A stretch of DNA of 64,000 bases. Source: Mycobacterium branderi (GTDB lineage: Bacteria; Actinomycetota; Actinomycetes; Mycobacteriales; Mycobacteriaceae). The stretch lies in assembly GCF_010728725.1 (NCBI RefSeq), contig NZ_AP022606.1:1674001-1738000 (forward strand), written 5' to 3'. The notes beneath the pieces were generated by a model. That model saw only the letters and a program-made list of their open reading frames with translations. It was not told where the DNA came from and did no database searches. The translations under genes and the position numbers were made by a program. Numbering within the stretch: the stretch's first letter is position 1; the number at the start of each line of letters is the position of its first letter. Below, in pieces: positions 7,978 to 16,822 of this stretch.

Positions 7978-9929
7978 GATTCAGAAGTCGCCGGGGTGCC
8001 GCGCCACTCGTAGATCCGGGCTTCGCCGTTGTCATAGATCTTCACCCACGACTTGGACTTCTCGAGTGAGACTAGCCCGTCGGGCATCGCGAACCCGCGG
8101 ACCGTCGGCGTGCTGGTCAGGACGTAGCGGATATTGAGTACCCGGATCGCCTCGGCCGCTCGCGGATCGGTGTCGGCGTCGTCGGCATAGGCCCAGAAGT
8201 TGAACCGGTGGTAGCCGGGGCCCTGCTGCTGTGGGTAGTCGTAGTGCGTCCACAGCGGGTGCAGGCCGGCCACCGCGTACATCCAGGCGGTGCCGTCGGT
8301 GTTGCCGTTGCCGATCAGGGTGTTGCGGGCGCCGGGCAGCCGGGCCAGATATGCCATCGCCTCCAGATCGCGCTGGTCGATGATCACCGAGTCGTACTTG
8401 TCGCCGAACAAAAACCGGTGCCGCGGAAAGTAATGCCAGGTGCTGACGAGGATGGCTGCCAGCAGCAGCGCCGCGGTGACCGAGGCCAGCGCCGGGGCCG
8501 GCAGCCGCCGGCCCGCCAGCAGCCGGACCAACAATGTGACCACGGTGAACAGCCCGACACCCGCCATCAGCATCAGCAGCAGCGTCGTCGCCGCCGCGAT
8601 CCGGCGCGGATCTTTGTAGAAGAACTCGCCGAACCCGCCGGCCAGCCGCCCGATCGGGCCGCCCAAGGGTGTTCCGGCGTCGACGTTCACCACGATCAGC
8701 AGCAGCCACACCGCCAGCGGCCACCAGATCCTGCGGACCAGCAGCACGAACCCGCCGACCGCCGTTACCAGGATCAGCGCGTACTGCACCGGGAAGTCGT
8801 TGAGGTGGCGAGAATGCTGGAACACCGCGTCGAACAGCCCGCGCTTCTTGGACAGGTAGGTCAGAAAGGAGTGCCCCGCGATGATGTCCTCCTGCTGCCT
8901 GACCGCCCAGAACTGCGGCAGCAGCACCAGCGCCGTCGGCACCGCGACGGCGGCCAGAGTCCACACGTCGGCGAGCCGGCCGCGCACCGGCTGCCACAGC
9001 GTCTCCAGCAGCCACCACGCCGCCAGCAACAGCACGACGACGACGCCGCCGGTGATGTGCACCGAAAAGACACCGACGAGCGCCAGCACCGCCAGCGGGA
9101 TGCGGTCGCGGTGCCGCAGCGTGGAGGTGATCAGCGCGAACGCGGGCACCGCGAGTCCGTAGGCGGTCAGGTTGGGCATCGCGGCGGTGTCGAACTCCAC
9201 GTAGGGCACCGCAGTGAACGACGCCGACAGCGCCGCCGCGGTGGCGGCCGCCCCGGCGGTGCGCCATTCGCTGGTGTGGGTGCGCAGCACCCGCCAGGTG
9301 AGCACGGCCGCGCTGATCGGAAACAGCCAGATCGCCGCCGCCAGCGAGCTCAGCGTGTAGCCGGTGGTGGCGGCCACACCGGTCAGCTGGCAGTCCACCG
9401 CGGCCAGCGCGTGAAACGCCGACGGGTAGTACAGCAGCGCGTGGGTTTCCACGTTGCGCAACTCACCCATGTGGGTCGACGAGGCCTGCCCGGTGTCGAG
9501 GATGAACCTGACGGTGTTGGCGTGCCAGACGGCGTCCCAGGTGCTGGGGATCGATTGCCAGTGCGGGATGCCGCGCAGCGCCGCGTACCAGATCAACAGC
9601 ACGCCCAGCAGCACACCGGCCGCCACAGTGGCGGCCGGCCAGCCCGTCACGGCCCGCGATTCGCCTTCGGTATCGCGGTAGCGGGCCAGCAGCACCCGCA
9701 AACCTGCCACCACCACGGTGACGACGACCAGAGCCGCGAGCGCTGTCCAAGCGTTCCAAGGGATTCCGACGGCGCCGAACGGGATGATGGCCAGCGCCAC
9801 AACGCCGTAGGTCAAGGCGGGGCCAACCGCGATCGAGATGGGCCAAGTTAGCTGAGCGCTGCGTGCGACGATTGCCCCCGGCACTATCAGCAAAAACAAG
9901 GCGATTAGCGTTCCGAAGGTCAGCCCCAC
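7974..9929 (-). CDS. Large polytopic membrane protein (Rv3779-like, putative polyprenyl-phosphomannose/mannoside synthesis)
   Basis: A 651-residue protein with a dozen or more hydrophobic helices and a soluble C-terminal domain of about 130 residues (from roughly residue 500). The layout resembles GT-C-type membrane glycosyltransferases: an external W-Q-S-I-P-S-T-W-D-A-V-W-H-A-N loop after the fourth helix holds acidic and His residues. The M. tuberculosis homologue Rv3779 has been reported to take part in polyprenylphosphomannose synthesis; here that is family knowledge, not shown. The GTG start at 9927-9929 faces the divergent aminotransferase-like gene. It is the first gene of the bpa-rfbE-glfT1-rfbD transcript, joined by ATGA and short gaps. 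Confidence 0.85.
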   Translation of the reverse strand: MGLTFGTLIALFLLIVPGAIVARSAQLTWPISIAVGPALTYGVVALAIIPFGAVGIPWNAWTALAALVVVTVVVAGLRVLLARYRDTEGESRAVTGWPAATVAAGVLLGVLLIWYAALRGIPHWQSIPSTWDAVWHANTVRFILDTGQASSTHMGELRNVETHALLYYPSAFHALAAVDCQLTGVAATTGYTLSSLAAAIWLFPISAAVLTWRVLRTHTSEWRTAGAAATAAALSASFTAVPYVEFDTAAMPNLTAYGLAVPAFALITSTLRHRDRIPLAVLALVGVFSVHITGGVVVVLLLAAWWLLETLWQPVRGRLADVWTLAAVAVPTALVLLPQFWAVRQQEDIIAGHSFLTYLSKKRGLFDAVFQHSRHLNDFPVQYALILVTAVGGFVLLVRRIWWPLAVWLLLIVVNVDAGTPLGGPIGRLAGGFGEFFYKDPRRIAAATTLLLMLMAGVGLFTVVTLLVRLLAGRRLPAPALASVTAALLLAAILVSTWHYFPRHRFLFGDKYDSVIIDQRDLEAMAYLARLPGARNTLIGNGNTDGTAWMYAVAGLHPLWTHYDYPQQQGPGYHRFNFWAYADDADTDPRAAEAIRVLNIRYVLTSTPTVRGFAMPDGLVSLEKSKSWVKIYDNGEARIYEWRGTPATSES

Positions 9930-10038
9930 TCGACTAGTATGGCTGGCCGGGTGACCTGGCTCGGGACGGCGGGGACGTATCTGGGCGCCCCGCTACTGTC
10001 GCGGTTTGCGGAATTGCGGGAACTCTAAGGTGGCTGGC

Positions 10039-11235
10039 ATGGCATACGACGTCGCCCGGGTGCGCGGACTACACCCCTCGCTGGGTGATGGTTGGGTGCA
10101 CTTCGACGCGCCGGCCGGGATGCTGATCCCGGACTCGGTGGCCACCACCGTGTCGACGGCTTTTCGCGGCTCGTTCCCCAGCCCCGCCGGCCCGCATCCG
10201 TCGGCGCAGCGCAGCGCCGCCGTGTTGGAGGCGGCACGCCAGGCGGTGGCCGATCTGGTCAACGCCGACCCGGGCGCAGTGGTGCTCGGGGCCGATCGCG
10301 CGGTTTTGCTGTCGTCGTTGGCCGACGCGTCGTCTTCGCGAGCAGGGCTGGGTTACGAGGTGATTGTCACCCGCCTCGACGACGAGGCGAATATCGCGCC
10401 GTGGCTGCGCGCAGCAAACCGATTCGGCGCCAAGGTGAAGTGGGCCGAGGTCGACATCGAGACCGGTGAGCTGCCGACGTGGCAGTGGGAGAGCCTGATC
10501 GGCAAGTCGACGCGCCTGGTTGCGTTGACGTCGGCGTCGGGGACGCTGGGCACCATCACCGATCTGCGCCCGGTGACCAAGCTGATCCACGACGTCGGTG
10601 GTTTGGTGGTGGTCGACCACTCGGCGGCCGCACCGTATCGACTGATCGACATCAACGAGATCGACGCCGACGTGGTGGCCGTCAACGCGGTGGGGTGGGG
10701 CGGTCCGCCCATCGGGGCGTTGGTGTTTCGCGAACCGGCGCTGATCAATTCGTTCGGCTCGGTGTCGACGAATCCGCACGCCACGGGGCCGGCGCGACTC
10801 GAACTCGGCGTGCACCAGTACGGCTTGCTGGGCGGGTTGGTCCGCAGCATCGAATACCTGGCCTCGCTGGACGAGTCGGCACACGGCACCCGGCGCGAAA
10901 GACTCGTCGTGTCAATGGAATCCGCCGCTGCCTACATGAGCCAGATATTCGACTACTTGATGACGTCACTGCGGTCGCTGCCGTTGGTGGTGGTCATCGG
11001 TCAGCCCGAGTCGCGCATACCGGTGGTCAGCTTCGCCGTGCACGAGGTACCCGCCGAGCGGGTGGTACAGCGGTTGGCGGACAACGGGATTCTGGCGATC
11101 GCCAATGCCAGCTCGAGGGTGCTCGACGTGATCGGGGTCAACGATGTCGGTGGCGCGGTGACCGTGGGGCTGGCGCACTACTCGACGATGTCCGAGGTCG
11201 ACCAATTGGTACGCGCGCTGGCCTCACTGGGCTAG
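10039..11235 (+). CDS. Class-V aminotransferase/cysteine desulfurase-fold protein lacking the PLP lysine
   Basis: A 398-residue fold-type I protein resembling cysteine desulfurases, with T-S-A-S-G-T-L-G near residue 164 and the cofactor Asp in [11 protein letters not shown] (Asp193). The segment that should hold the Schiff-base lysine (normally S-x-H-K-x-x-G-P) reads [11 protein letters not shown] at 214-224, with Gly in place of Lys. The usual catalytic His region reads D-D-E-A-N at 114-118. It probably is not a normal PLP enzyme. The ATG at 10039 has AAGGTGG just upstream and gives exactly the remembered length of Rv3778c. It converges with the oxidoreductase gene, overlapping 12 bp. Confidence 0.85.
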   Translation: MAYDVARVRGLHPSLGDGWVHFDAPAGMLIPDSVATTVSTAFRGSFPSPAGPHPSAQRSAAVLEAARQAVADLVNADPGAVVLGADRAVLLSSLADASSSRAGLGYEVIVTRLDDEANIAPWLRAANRFGAKVKWAEVDIETGELPTWQWESLIGKSTRLVALTSASGTLGTITDLRPVTKLIHDVGGLVVVDHSAAAPYRLIDINEIDADVVAVNAVGWGGPPIGALVFREPALINSFGSVSTNPHATGPARLELGVHQYGLLGGLVRSIEYLASLDESAHGTRRERLVVSMESAAAYMSQIFDYLMTSLRSLPLVVVIGQPESRIPVVSFAVHEVPAERVVQRLADNGILAIANASSRVLDVIGVNDVGGAVTVGLAHYSTMSEVDQLVRALASLG

Positions 11236-12207
11236 CGTCAGCACGATCTTCCCGGTCACCCGCCCCGACGACAGCATCCGGTGGGCCTCCGCGGCTTGCT
11301 GGATCGGCATGCGCGCGCCGATGACGGGCCGAACGCGGCCGTCGGCAATCATCGGCCACACCGACTCCACCACCGCGGCCACGATGGCACTCTTGCCGTG
11401 CGGGCCGTCGACGGGACGGCCCCGCAACGCCGTTCCGATGACCCGTGCCCGTTTGCTGACCAGCTTGCCGAGGTTGAGCTCGCCCTTGACGCCGCCCTGC
11501 ATGCCGATGACCACCAGCTGGCCGTCGCTGGCCAGTGCATCGATATTGCGGTCCAGATAGGCGGCGCCGATGATGTCCAGGATCACGTCGGCGCCCGCGC
11601 CATCGGTCGCGTCTTTCACCCGGGACACGAAGTCCTCGTCGCGGTAGGCGATGGTCACCTCGGCACCAAGTTCGCGGCAGAGTTCCAGCTTGGGCGGCGA
11701 ACCTGCGGTGATCGCGACCCGAGCCCCCAGCTCCCGGGCGATCTGGATGGCGTGTGTGCCCACGCCGCTGGCCCCGCCATGGATCAGGATCAGCTGGCCC
11801 TCGCCCAGGTGTGCCGTCAACACCAGGTTCGACCACACCGTGCACGTCACTTCCGGCAGCCCCGCGGCGTCGAGCAGATCGACACCGTCCGGAATCGGCA
11901 GAAGCTGACCAGCGGGAACGGCGACGTATTCGGCGTAGCCGCCGCCCGCCAGCAAAGCGCAGACTTCTTGCCCGACCGACCATCCGGTGACGCCGTCGCC
12001 TACCTCGGCGACCACCCCCGAGACCTCCAGGCCCAGCAGCTCGCTGGCGCCCGGCGGTGGCGGGTAATGGCCGGCGGCTTGCAGCACGTCCGCCCGATTG
12101 ACGCCGACGGCGCTGACCTTGACCAGCACCTCGCCACGGTCCGGCTTGACGTCGGGGACCTCCTGCCACAGGAGTTGATCGGCGGATTCGGCAACGATCG
12201 CATGCAT
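11224..12207 (-). CDS. Zinc-less quinone oxidoreductase (MDR family, Rv3777-like)
   Basis: A 327-residue medium-chain reductase. The N-terminal GroES-like domain shows [13 protein letters not shown]; the Rossmann domain carries [13 protein letters not shown] near residue 150, binding NADPH. No structural-zinc cysteine cluster is present, so it belongs with the quinone oxidoreductase/PIG3 group, which reduces quinones or enals. The ATG at 12205-12207 (M-H-A-I-V-A) fits the remembered 328-residue Rv3777. It faces a divergent MarR gene 66 bp away and overlaps the convergent aminotransferase-like gene by 12 bp. MarR control across the shared intergenic space is plausible but only inferred. Confidence 0.88.
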   Translation of the reverse strand: MHAIVAESADQLLWQEVPDVKPDRGEVLVKVSAVGVNRADVLQAAGHYPPPPGASELLGLEVSGVVAEVGDGVTGWSVGQEVCALLAGGGYAEYVAVPAGQLLPIPDGVDLLDAAGLPEVTCTVWSNLVLTAHLGEGQLILIHGGASGVGTHAIQIARELGARVAITAGSPPKLELCRELGAEVTIAYRDEDFVSRVKDATDGAGADVILDIIGAAYLDRNIDALASDGQLVVIGMQGGVKGELNLGKLVSKRARVIGTALRGRPVDGPHGKSAIVAAVVESVWPMIADGRVRPVIGARMPIQQAAEAHRMLSSGRVTGKIVLTLAQ

Positions 12208-12273
12208 GGCCGCCACGCTACTACCTGCGTATTCCGGCTGTTCCAAAAGCCATGTGTCGCATAGCATGACGTA

Positions 12274-12777
12274 ATGGGCGGCCTGATCGACGGCCGGACA
12301 GCCAGTGAGATGCCCGGGCTGGATATCGCTGAACAGAAGTCGTGGCAGAACTTCTTGGATTCGGCGTTGCGGTTGTATGCGACGCTCAATCGCCGGCTGA
12401 CCGAGGCGCACCAGCTGTCGCTGTTTGATGTCCGGGTGCTCGAGATGCTCGAAAACGCGCCCGCCGGGTCAGCGCGGATGGGGGACTTGGCCGAGGCGTT
12501 GTCGTCGCTGCCGAGCCGGCTGACCCGGCAGATCCGTCGCCTGGAGGTCCAGGGCTTGGTGCGGCGTGAGGCCAGCCGCGACGATCGGCGCGGGGTAGTG
12601 GCCAGCATCACCGATGAGGGGCGAACGGCGGCACACGAGGCCATGGTCACTTACGCCCAAGGCGTACGGACCCATTTCCTGGGCCAGTTGTCGCGGTCGC
12701 AGATCACCGCGATGGGCGAGAACTGCCGGCGCATCAGCACCGCGCTGAAGTTGTCCGGCCGGTCGTCGAAGCTCTGA
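12274..12777 (+). CDS. MarR-family transcriptional regulator
   Basis: A 167-residue winged-helix regulator. Helices around L-S-L-F-D-V-R-V-L-E-M-L lead to a recognition helix in L-P-S-R-L-T-R-Q-I-R-R-L-E, and the wing is R-R-E-A-S-R-D-D-R-R-G-V, the D-x-R-x-x hallmark of MarR. MarR dimers usually repress a divergent gene and release DNA on binding a phenolic or oxidised ligand; here the divergent neighbour is the quinone oxidoreductase, a sensible target. The ATG at 12274 lacks a clear ribosome-binding site; an ATG at 12310 is the alternative. A tRNA-Ser gene follows 20 bp downstream. Confidence 0.85.
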   Translation: MGGLIDGRTASEMPGLDIAEQKSWQNFLDSALRLYATLNRRLTEAHQLSLFDVRVLEMLENAPAGSARMGDLAEALSSLPSRLTRQIRRLEVQGLVRREASRDDRRGVVASITDEGRTAAHEAMVTYAQGVRTHFLGQLSRSQITAMGENCRRISTALKLSGRSSKL

Positions 12778-12797
12778 CCCCCGTTACGCTTGTCGGC

Positions 12798-12884
12798 GGT
12801 GGCGTGGCAGAGCGGCCTAATGCACTCGCCTTGAAAGCGAGAGACGGCTAAAACCGTCCGGGGGTTCAAATCCCTCCGCCACCG
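12798..12884 (+). tRNA. tRNA-Ser (anticodon TGA)
   Basis: An 87-base class II tRNA. The acceptor arms are GGTGGCG (12798-12804) and CGCCACC (12877-12883) with G discriminator. The anticodon stem CTCGC/GCGAG encloses CTTGAAA, giving TGA. The long variable arm GACGGC...CCGTC is the mark of serine tRNAs, and the T arm carries GGTTCAAAT. CCA is not encoded. Its 3' end nearly duplicates the end of the tRNA-Ser(CGA) at 50784 used as an integration site. Confidence 0.97.
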
Positions 12885-12921
12885 CTGAATCCGGTCAGAC
12901 CTGGTCGGCTGTGTATGAGAC

Positions 12922-14160
12922 TCAGCGATCCCGCGGGATCTCGGCGGCAATGAGGTCCATCAGCGCGGTGTAACGCTTGGGCGCTACATCCTTGCCGGGC
13001 TTGCCGCTGCTGACCAGGCCCGCCGCCAGCTTGCGCTCGGGGTCGGCCCAGATGGCGCAGTTGACCAGGCCCAGGTGGCCGAACGCCGCCGGCGCGTTAC
13101 GACCGAACGGCCCGAACCTGGTGGAGCCCAACATGAATCCGCTACCCCAGCGCAGCGGCGCCCCTCCGGTCGCGACATCAGGTCGCAGCCGACGGCATTC
13201 GCGCACCGCGCCGTGCAATGTCTCGGGCTGCATGACCCGCACGCCGTCGAGTTCGCCGCCGCGGCGCCAGATCTCGGCGAAGCGGGAGAGCTCGTAGGCG
13301 TTCGACACGGTGTTCGACGACGGGACAACCGTGGTGAGGAACAACGGTGTGTTGGTGAGCGGGATGATCTGGTGGACGGTTCCGCCGATCGCCTTGCGGA
13401 AGGCTACCGCGATCGGGGCGGGTAGTTGCCTGCCGGTGGCGTGGCTGGGTGCGACGAGCGGCAGATCTTGTTCTGCCACACCGAAATTGGTCCATCGGAA
13501 GCCCAGCGGATCGAGGATCTCGGTGGCCAGAATCTCGCGGATGTCCTTGCCTGCGGCGGCATAGACGATCTCGCGCATCAGCGGACCCCACGTCAGCGCG
13601 TGGTAGATGTGGATCAGCCCCGGCCGGTACAGCGGCCGCAGCTTGCCCAGCTGTTCCTGCGCGTACTCGTGGTCGTCTGCCCGGTTGAGGTCCGGCCTGG
13701 GTCCGGTGGGGAACGGGACTCCGGCGCTGTGCGTCAGCACGTGCCGGATCGTGGTGCGGTCCTTGCCGTGGCTGGTGTAGGTCGGAATGTAGTCGCACAC
13801 GCGGTCGTCGAGCGAGAACTGGCCACGTTCGACCAGCATGTGCACCACGGTGGCGGTGATCGCCTTGGCCGTCGAGTACACGCAGAACGGGGTATCGGTC
13901 CTGACGGGAGTCTTCTCGGCGTCGGGCGGATCGGTCGGGGCGTTGCCCCACGCGTGCCCGATCGCGCGGTTGAGCACCACCTTGCCGTCGTGCCACAGGC
14001 ACAGCTGGATCGCGGGATGCATCCCCGCCTGGTACCAGTAGCGGGCCGCCTGCCAGATGCGCTCGACTGCCGCGGGATCGATCCCGGACTTGTCCTCGTC
14101 ACCGATCGCGGTGACCGCGTCGAGGTCGGCCGGGACGCGGATCCTGCCGTCGTCAGTCAT
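12922..14160 (-). CDS. lipE: Serine-hydrolase esterase of the beta-lactamase family (LipE-like)
   Basis: A 412-residue protein of the class C beta-lactamase/esterase fold. The catalytic S-x-x-K is S96-T-A-K99 in F-C-V-Y-S-T-A-K-A-I; a Y-H-A-L-T-W-G segment near 215 supplies the second-motif tyrosine, and H-L-G-L-V-N near the end stands where the K-T-G triad would be. There is no signal peptide. Such proteins are esterases or lipases rather than true beta-lactamases. The ATG at 14158-14160 has AGAGAGGG six bases upstream and agrees with the remembered 415-residue Rv3775 (lipE); a longer frame to 14310 overlaps the divergent DivIVA-like gene. Substrate unknown. Confidence 0.85.
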   Translation of the reverse strand: MTDDGRIRVPADLDAVTAIGDEDKSGIDPAAVERIWQAARYWYQAGMHPAIQLCLWHDGKVVLNRAIGHAWGNAPTDPPDAEKTPVRTDTPFCVYSTAKAITATVVHMLVERGQFSLDDRVCDYIPTYTSHGKDRTTIRHVLTHSAGVPFPTGPRPDLNRADDHEYAQEQLGKLRPLYRPGLIHIYHALTWGPLMREIVYAAAGKDIREILATEILDPLGFRWTNFGVAEQDLPLVAPSHATGRQLPAPIAVAFRKAIGGTVHQIIPLTNTPLFLTTVVPSSNTVSNAYELSRFAEIWRRGGELDGVRVMQPETLHGAVRECRRLRPDVATGGAPLRWGSGFMLGSTRFGPFGRNAPAAFGHLGLVNCAIWADPERKLAAGLVSSGKPGKDVAPKRYTALMDLIAAEIPRDR

Positions 14161-14249
14161 ACGTGCCCTCTCTGCGAAAGTGAGGTGATCTTCCTCCGCG
14201 AGGTTACGGCCCCACGTACGCTCTCGTTGTTTCGGCTGAGGAGGGTGCC

Positions 14250-14624
14250 ATGCCGTTGTTCGGGAAGCGTCGGCCCGCGGTGACGACGTCCGGGTCGGGT
14301 TACGAGGCACCGCCGCTCGAACAGATGCGTGACCAGCCGGCGTCGGGCGTAATGCCGCACGCCGGCCTTACGCCCGACGATGTCCGCAGTGTGGCGTTCA
14401 GCAAGCCGGCGATCGGTAAGCGCGGTTACAACGAAGACGAGGTCGACGCGTTCCTGGACCGCGTCGAAGAAGCGCTGCGAAATCCGCGAGCGAGCACTCT
14501 CACTGCCGCAGATGTTCGCGGTGTGGCGTTCAACAAGCCGCCGATCGGCAGGCGTGGTTACAACGAAGACGAGGTCGACGCATTTCTGGACCGCGTCGAG
14601 AAAGAACTGCAGCAGCGCCGCTGA
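14250..14624 (+). CDS. Tandem DivIVA-domain mini-protein
   Basis: A 124-residue protein: a basic, flexible start (M-P-L-F-G-K-R-R) followed by two near-identical copies of the DivIVA N-terminal domain. Copy 1 (about 40-78) reads [14 protein letters not shown] then [15 protein letters not shown]; copy 2 (83-121) reads [14 protein letters not shown] then the same G-Y-N-E-D-E-V block. In DivIVA/Wag31 this region binds membrane and precedes a long coiled coil, which is absent here. It may be a polar-localisation adaptor, but that is inference. GAGGAGGG precedes the ATG at a good distance. Divergent from lipE. Confidence 0.85.
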   Translation: MPLFGKRRPAVTTSGSGYEAPPLEQMRDQPASGVMPHAGLTPDDVRSVAFSKPAIGKRGYNEDEVDAFLDRVEEALRNPRASTLTAADVRGVAFNKPPIGRRGYNEDEVDAFLDRVEKELQQRR

Positions 14625-14631
14625 ACGCGCA

Positions 14632-15738
14632 TCAGTGCAGCGTCGGCGCGTAGCGCAGCACCGCGCCCACGCCGTCGGCGGGCGCGATGCGTTCGTCGGT
14701 GCGCACCAGCGACGCGCCGACCGAGACCGCGAACAGCGGCAGCGCCTCGTCGGCCCGCAGCATGCGATCGGCCGCGGCGCCCTGCTCGGACAGCACGTCC
14801 GCGTTGGGTGCGACGGTCGTCAGCTGCTGGTCGGCGACCACCGTTTCGTCGCCGATGTCGCCGATGATCAGGGTTTCCACCGCGCCCTGACGCAACGCCG
14901 AGCACACCGGCCCGAGCCCTTCGGCGGCCAGCCCGGACTGGCGGCCGATCTCGGCCGCAAACCGCTCGGCGGCGTCGTCGAGGACCGCCAATCGACGCTT
15001 GAGCAGCTCCTGCTCGATCGCCTCCTGCACCTCGTCGAAGTCGTGGCCGCTGTGGCGCGCGCCCACCTCCAAGGGCACCGCCCGCGCCTTGACCCGGTCG
15101 GCCAACGTCGTCAACAGATCCGAACGAGACCGCACCTCACCCACCACGAAAACAATGTCGGCGCCGGCGTCGTCGACCAACTCCGCAACACGGTCGGCCA
15201 CGGCGCGCACGTTCTTGCGGGCCGCCTCATCGGTGCGCAGCTGCGGATCGCCGTAGCCGGCGGTCTCAGCACCCGACGCCTTGTGCACCGGATAGCCGCC
15301 GCCGTCAACGGTTTCCGAGCTGAGCGTGCCCTCGACGTGCACGGTGATGTCGGCCCCGGTGTGGTCGACGGCCACCAGCACGTAATTGGCCTCCTCGAAG
15401 CCGTGCTCGACGATCGGAACGATGTAGGGCAGCTCCGACACCCGCACGATGGGCGCGGCGGTGGGGCGCAGCAGGTGTTCGTTGAGGACGACGCCGTCGG
15501 CGCCGGCGATGATGCCGCGCCCGCTGCGCCCGATCGGCGGCCGCAGGTCCGTCACGGCACGCTCGATGTCGGCGATGACGGATTCGTCGACGCCCTGCTC
15601 GTCGAGCTGTTCACGCATGCCGCGCCACTTGAGGTCGAGCTGCGCGGCGGCGTCCGGGGTGTCGTGGGTGTCCTCGAAGTAGACCGATGCGAACGGCCCT
15701 TTGGTGGTCAGCAGCGGGCGGAAGCGTTCCGAATCCAT
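14632..15738 (-). CDS. Rv2629-like protein (bacterial/archaeal eRF1-like family)
   Basis: A 368-residue protein that follows remembered Rv2629 along its length: G-P-F-A-S-V-Y-F-E-D-T-H-D-T near residue 13, V-A-V-D-H-T-G-A-D near 125, a G-E-V-R-S-R-S-D-L-L segment near 205, and a C-terminal V-G-A-x-L-V-R-x-D-x-R-I-A-P. Members of this family have peptide-release-factor-1-like domains (baeRF group); Rv2629 is a dormancy-related protein of debated function. The ATG at 15736-15738 gives the family length. It ends 7 bp before the convergent DivIVA-like gene. A role in ribosome rescue or hibernation is only an inference. Confidence 0.8.
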   Translation of the reverse strand: MDSERFRPLLTTKGPFASVYFEDTHDTPDAAAQLDLKWRGMREQLDEQGVDESVIADIERAVTDLRPPIGRSGRGIIAGADGVVLNEHLLRPTAAPIVRVSELPYIVPIVEHGFEEANYVLVAVDHTGADITVHVEGTLSSETVDGGGYPVHKASGAETAGYGDPQLRTDEAARKNVRAVADRVAELVDDAGADIVFVVGEVRSRSDLLTTLADRVKARAVPLEVGARHSGHDFDEVQEAIEQELLKRRLAVLDDAAERFAAEIGRQSGLAAEGLGPVCSALRQGAVETLIIGDIGDETVVADQQLTTVAPNADVLSEQGAAADRMLRADEALPLFAVSVGASLVRTDERIAPADGVGAVLRYAPTLH

Positions 15739-15778
15739 GCCTGTTTGGGTTGCCCGCGGGCGGCGCGGACAAACGAGC

Positions 15779-15955
15779 TCACTCGGTGTGTTCGAAGAAC
15801 CGCCACTCGCCGTCGATGTTGACCTCCATCCGCCAGCCAAGCTCGTCCTTTTGAGCCTTCTGGTCGACGAACCAGGCGTGCGCGTCGTCGGCGCTGGCGA
15901 TGTCTTTGGTGGCGACGACCTCGCCGTGCGGGTTGATCACTCGGTAGGTGGACAT
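15779..15955 (-). CDS. Small conserved hypothetical protein, 58 aa
   Basis: A 58-residue soluble protein starting M-S-T-Y-R-V-I-N-P-H-G-E-V-V and ending W-R-F-F-E-H-T-E. The pattern (a short beta hairpin, a helix A-D-D-A-H-A-W-F, then two more strands) looks like a small alpha/beta domain, but no family can be named. The ATG is the complement of 15953-15955. It lies 40 bp upstream of the Rv2629-like gene and 28 bp after the crotonase gene, all on the same strand, so it is probably part of that transcript. Confidence 0.6.
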   Translation of the reverse strand: MSTYRVINPHGEVVATKDIASADDAHAWFVDQKAQKDELGWRMEVNIDGEWRFFEHTE

Positions 15956-15983
15956 ACCCGAGGGTTCCCGCGTTCGCGTCGTC

Positions 15984-16808
15984 TTACTCCCCGGTGAACT
16001 CCGGTGGCCGCTTGGCGAACGTCGCAGCAATGCCCTCGGACAGATCCTTGGACGGCAGGAACGCGGCATTCCACGCCGCCACGTAGCGCAGGCTCGCCGA
16101 CACCGCCGAAATGCGTTGCTGGTCAAGGACATCCTTGATTCCGTGGACGGTCAGCGGCGGGTTGGCGGCGATCTCGGCGGCGGTGGCGTGCGCGGCGGCC
16201 AGGCAGGCGTCGGCGTCGTCGAACACGTCGTTGACCAAGCCGATCTTCTCCGCGCGGGCGGCGTCGATGTCCTTGCCGGTCAGCGCCAGTTCCCGCAGGT
16301 GGCCGTCGTTCAAGATCAGCGGCAGCCGGGCGAGGCTCCCGACGTCGGCGACGATCGCCAGCTTGACCTCGCGCACGGAGAACTTGGCGTCGGCGCTGGC
16401 GTAGCGGATGTCCACCGCCGAGATCAGGTCGACGCCGCCGCCGATGCACCAGCCGTGCACCGAGGCGATGGTCGGCGTGCGGCAGTCGGCCACGGCGCTG
16501 ATCGCCTTCTGCATGCGCAGCACCGTTTGGTGGAAGTCGGCCCGCGGCCGCGCCGACGCGCCCTCGGTCATGACGCCGGCCAGCGACCCGCCCATGGCCG
16601 GCAGATCAAGGCCGTAGCTGAAGTTGCGGCCCGATCCGGTCAAAACGATGGCCCGCACATCACGGTCGGCGTCGAGTTCGGCGAACACCTCGGGCATCTC
16701 CGACCAGAACGCCGGCCCCATCGCGTTGCCCTTGCCCGGCCCGATCAGCGTGACCTGCGCGACGTGGTCTTTGGTTTCGACTGTGACGGATTCGTACGGC
16801 TGGCCCAT
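15984..16808 (-). CDS. echA21: Crotonase-family enzyme, dienoyl-CoA isomerase type (EchA21-like)
   Basis: A 274-residue crotonase. Oxyanion-hole segments are N-F-S-Y-G-L-D-L (about 63) and H-G-W-C-I-G-G-G-V-D-L (about 118). The catalytic region reads V-R-E-V-K-L-A-I-V-A-D-V-G-S-L-A-R-L-P. The Asp in G-V-D-L, the Glu in R-E-V and the Asp in A-D-V-G match the three acidic residues of delta3,5-delta2,4-dienoyl-CoA isomerase rather than the Glu pair of enoyl-CoA hydratase, so double-bond migration during oxidation of unsaturated acyl-CoA is the likelier reaction. It corresponds to Rv3774 (annotated echA21). The ATG at 16806-16808 faces the divergent DinB-like gene 14 bp away. Confidence 0.87.
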   Translation of the reverse strand: MGQPYESVTVETKDHVAQVTLIGPGKGNAMGPAFWSEMPEVFAELDADRDVRAIVLTGSGRNFSYGLDLPAMGGSLAGVMTEGASARPRADFHQTVLRMQKAISAVADCRTPTIASVHGWCIGGGVDLISAVDIRYASADAKFSVREVKLAIVADVGSLARLPLILNDGHLRELALTGKDIDAARAEKIGLVNDVFDDADACLAAAHATAAEIAANPPLTVHGIKDVLDQQRISAVSASLRYVAAWNAAFLPSKDLSEGIAATFAKRPPEFTGE

Positions 16809-16822
16809 GCGCAGACCGTACC

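Noticed and set aside
8208..9851. 547-codon plus-strand frame opposite the large membrane protein gene
   Set aside because: His/Gln/Arg-rich, low-complexity translation typical of antisense frames in GC-rich DNA; the minus strand has a clear membrane protein with conserved context.
12862..12884. tRNA-Ser(TGA) 3' end resembling the att core
   Set aside because: Similarity is due to shared tRNA-Ser structure; no integrase or second repeat lies next to it.
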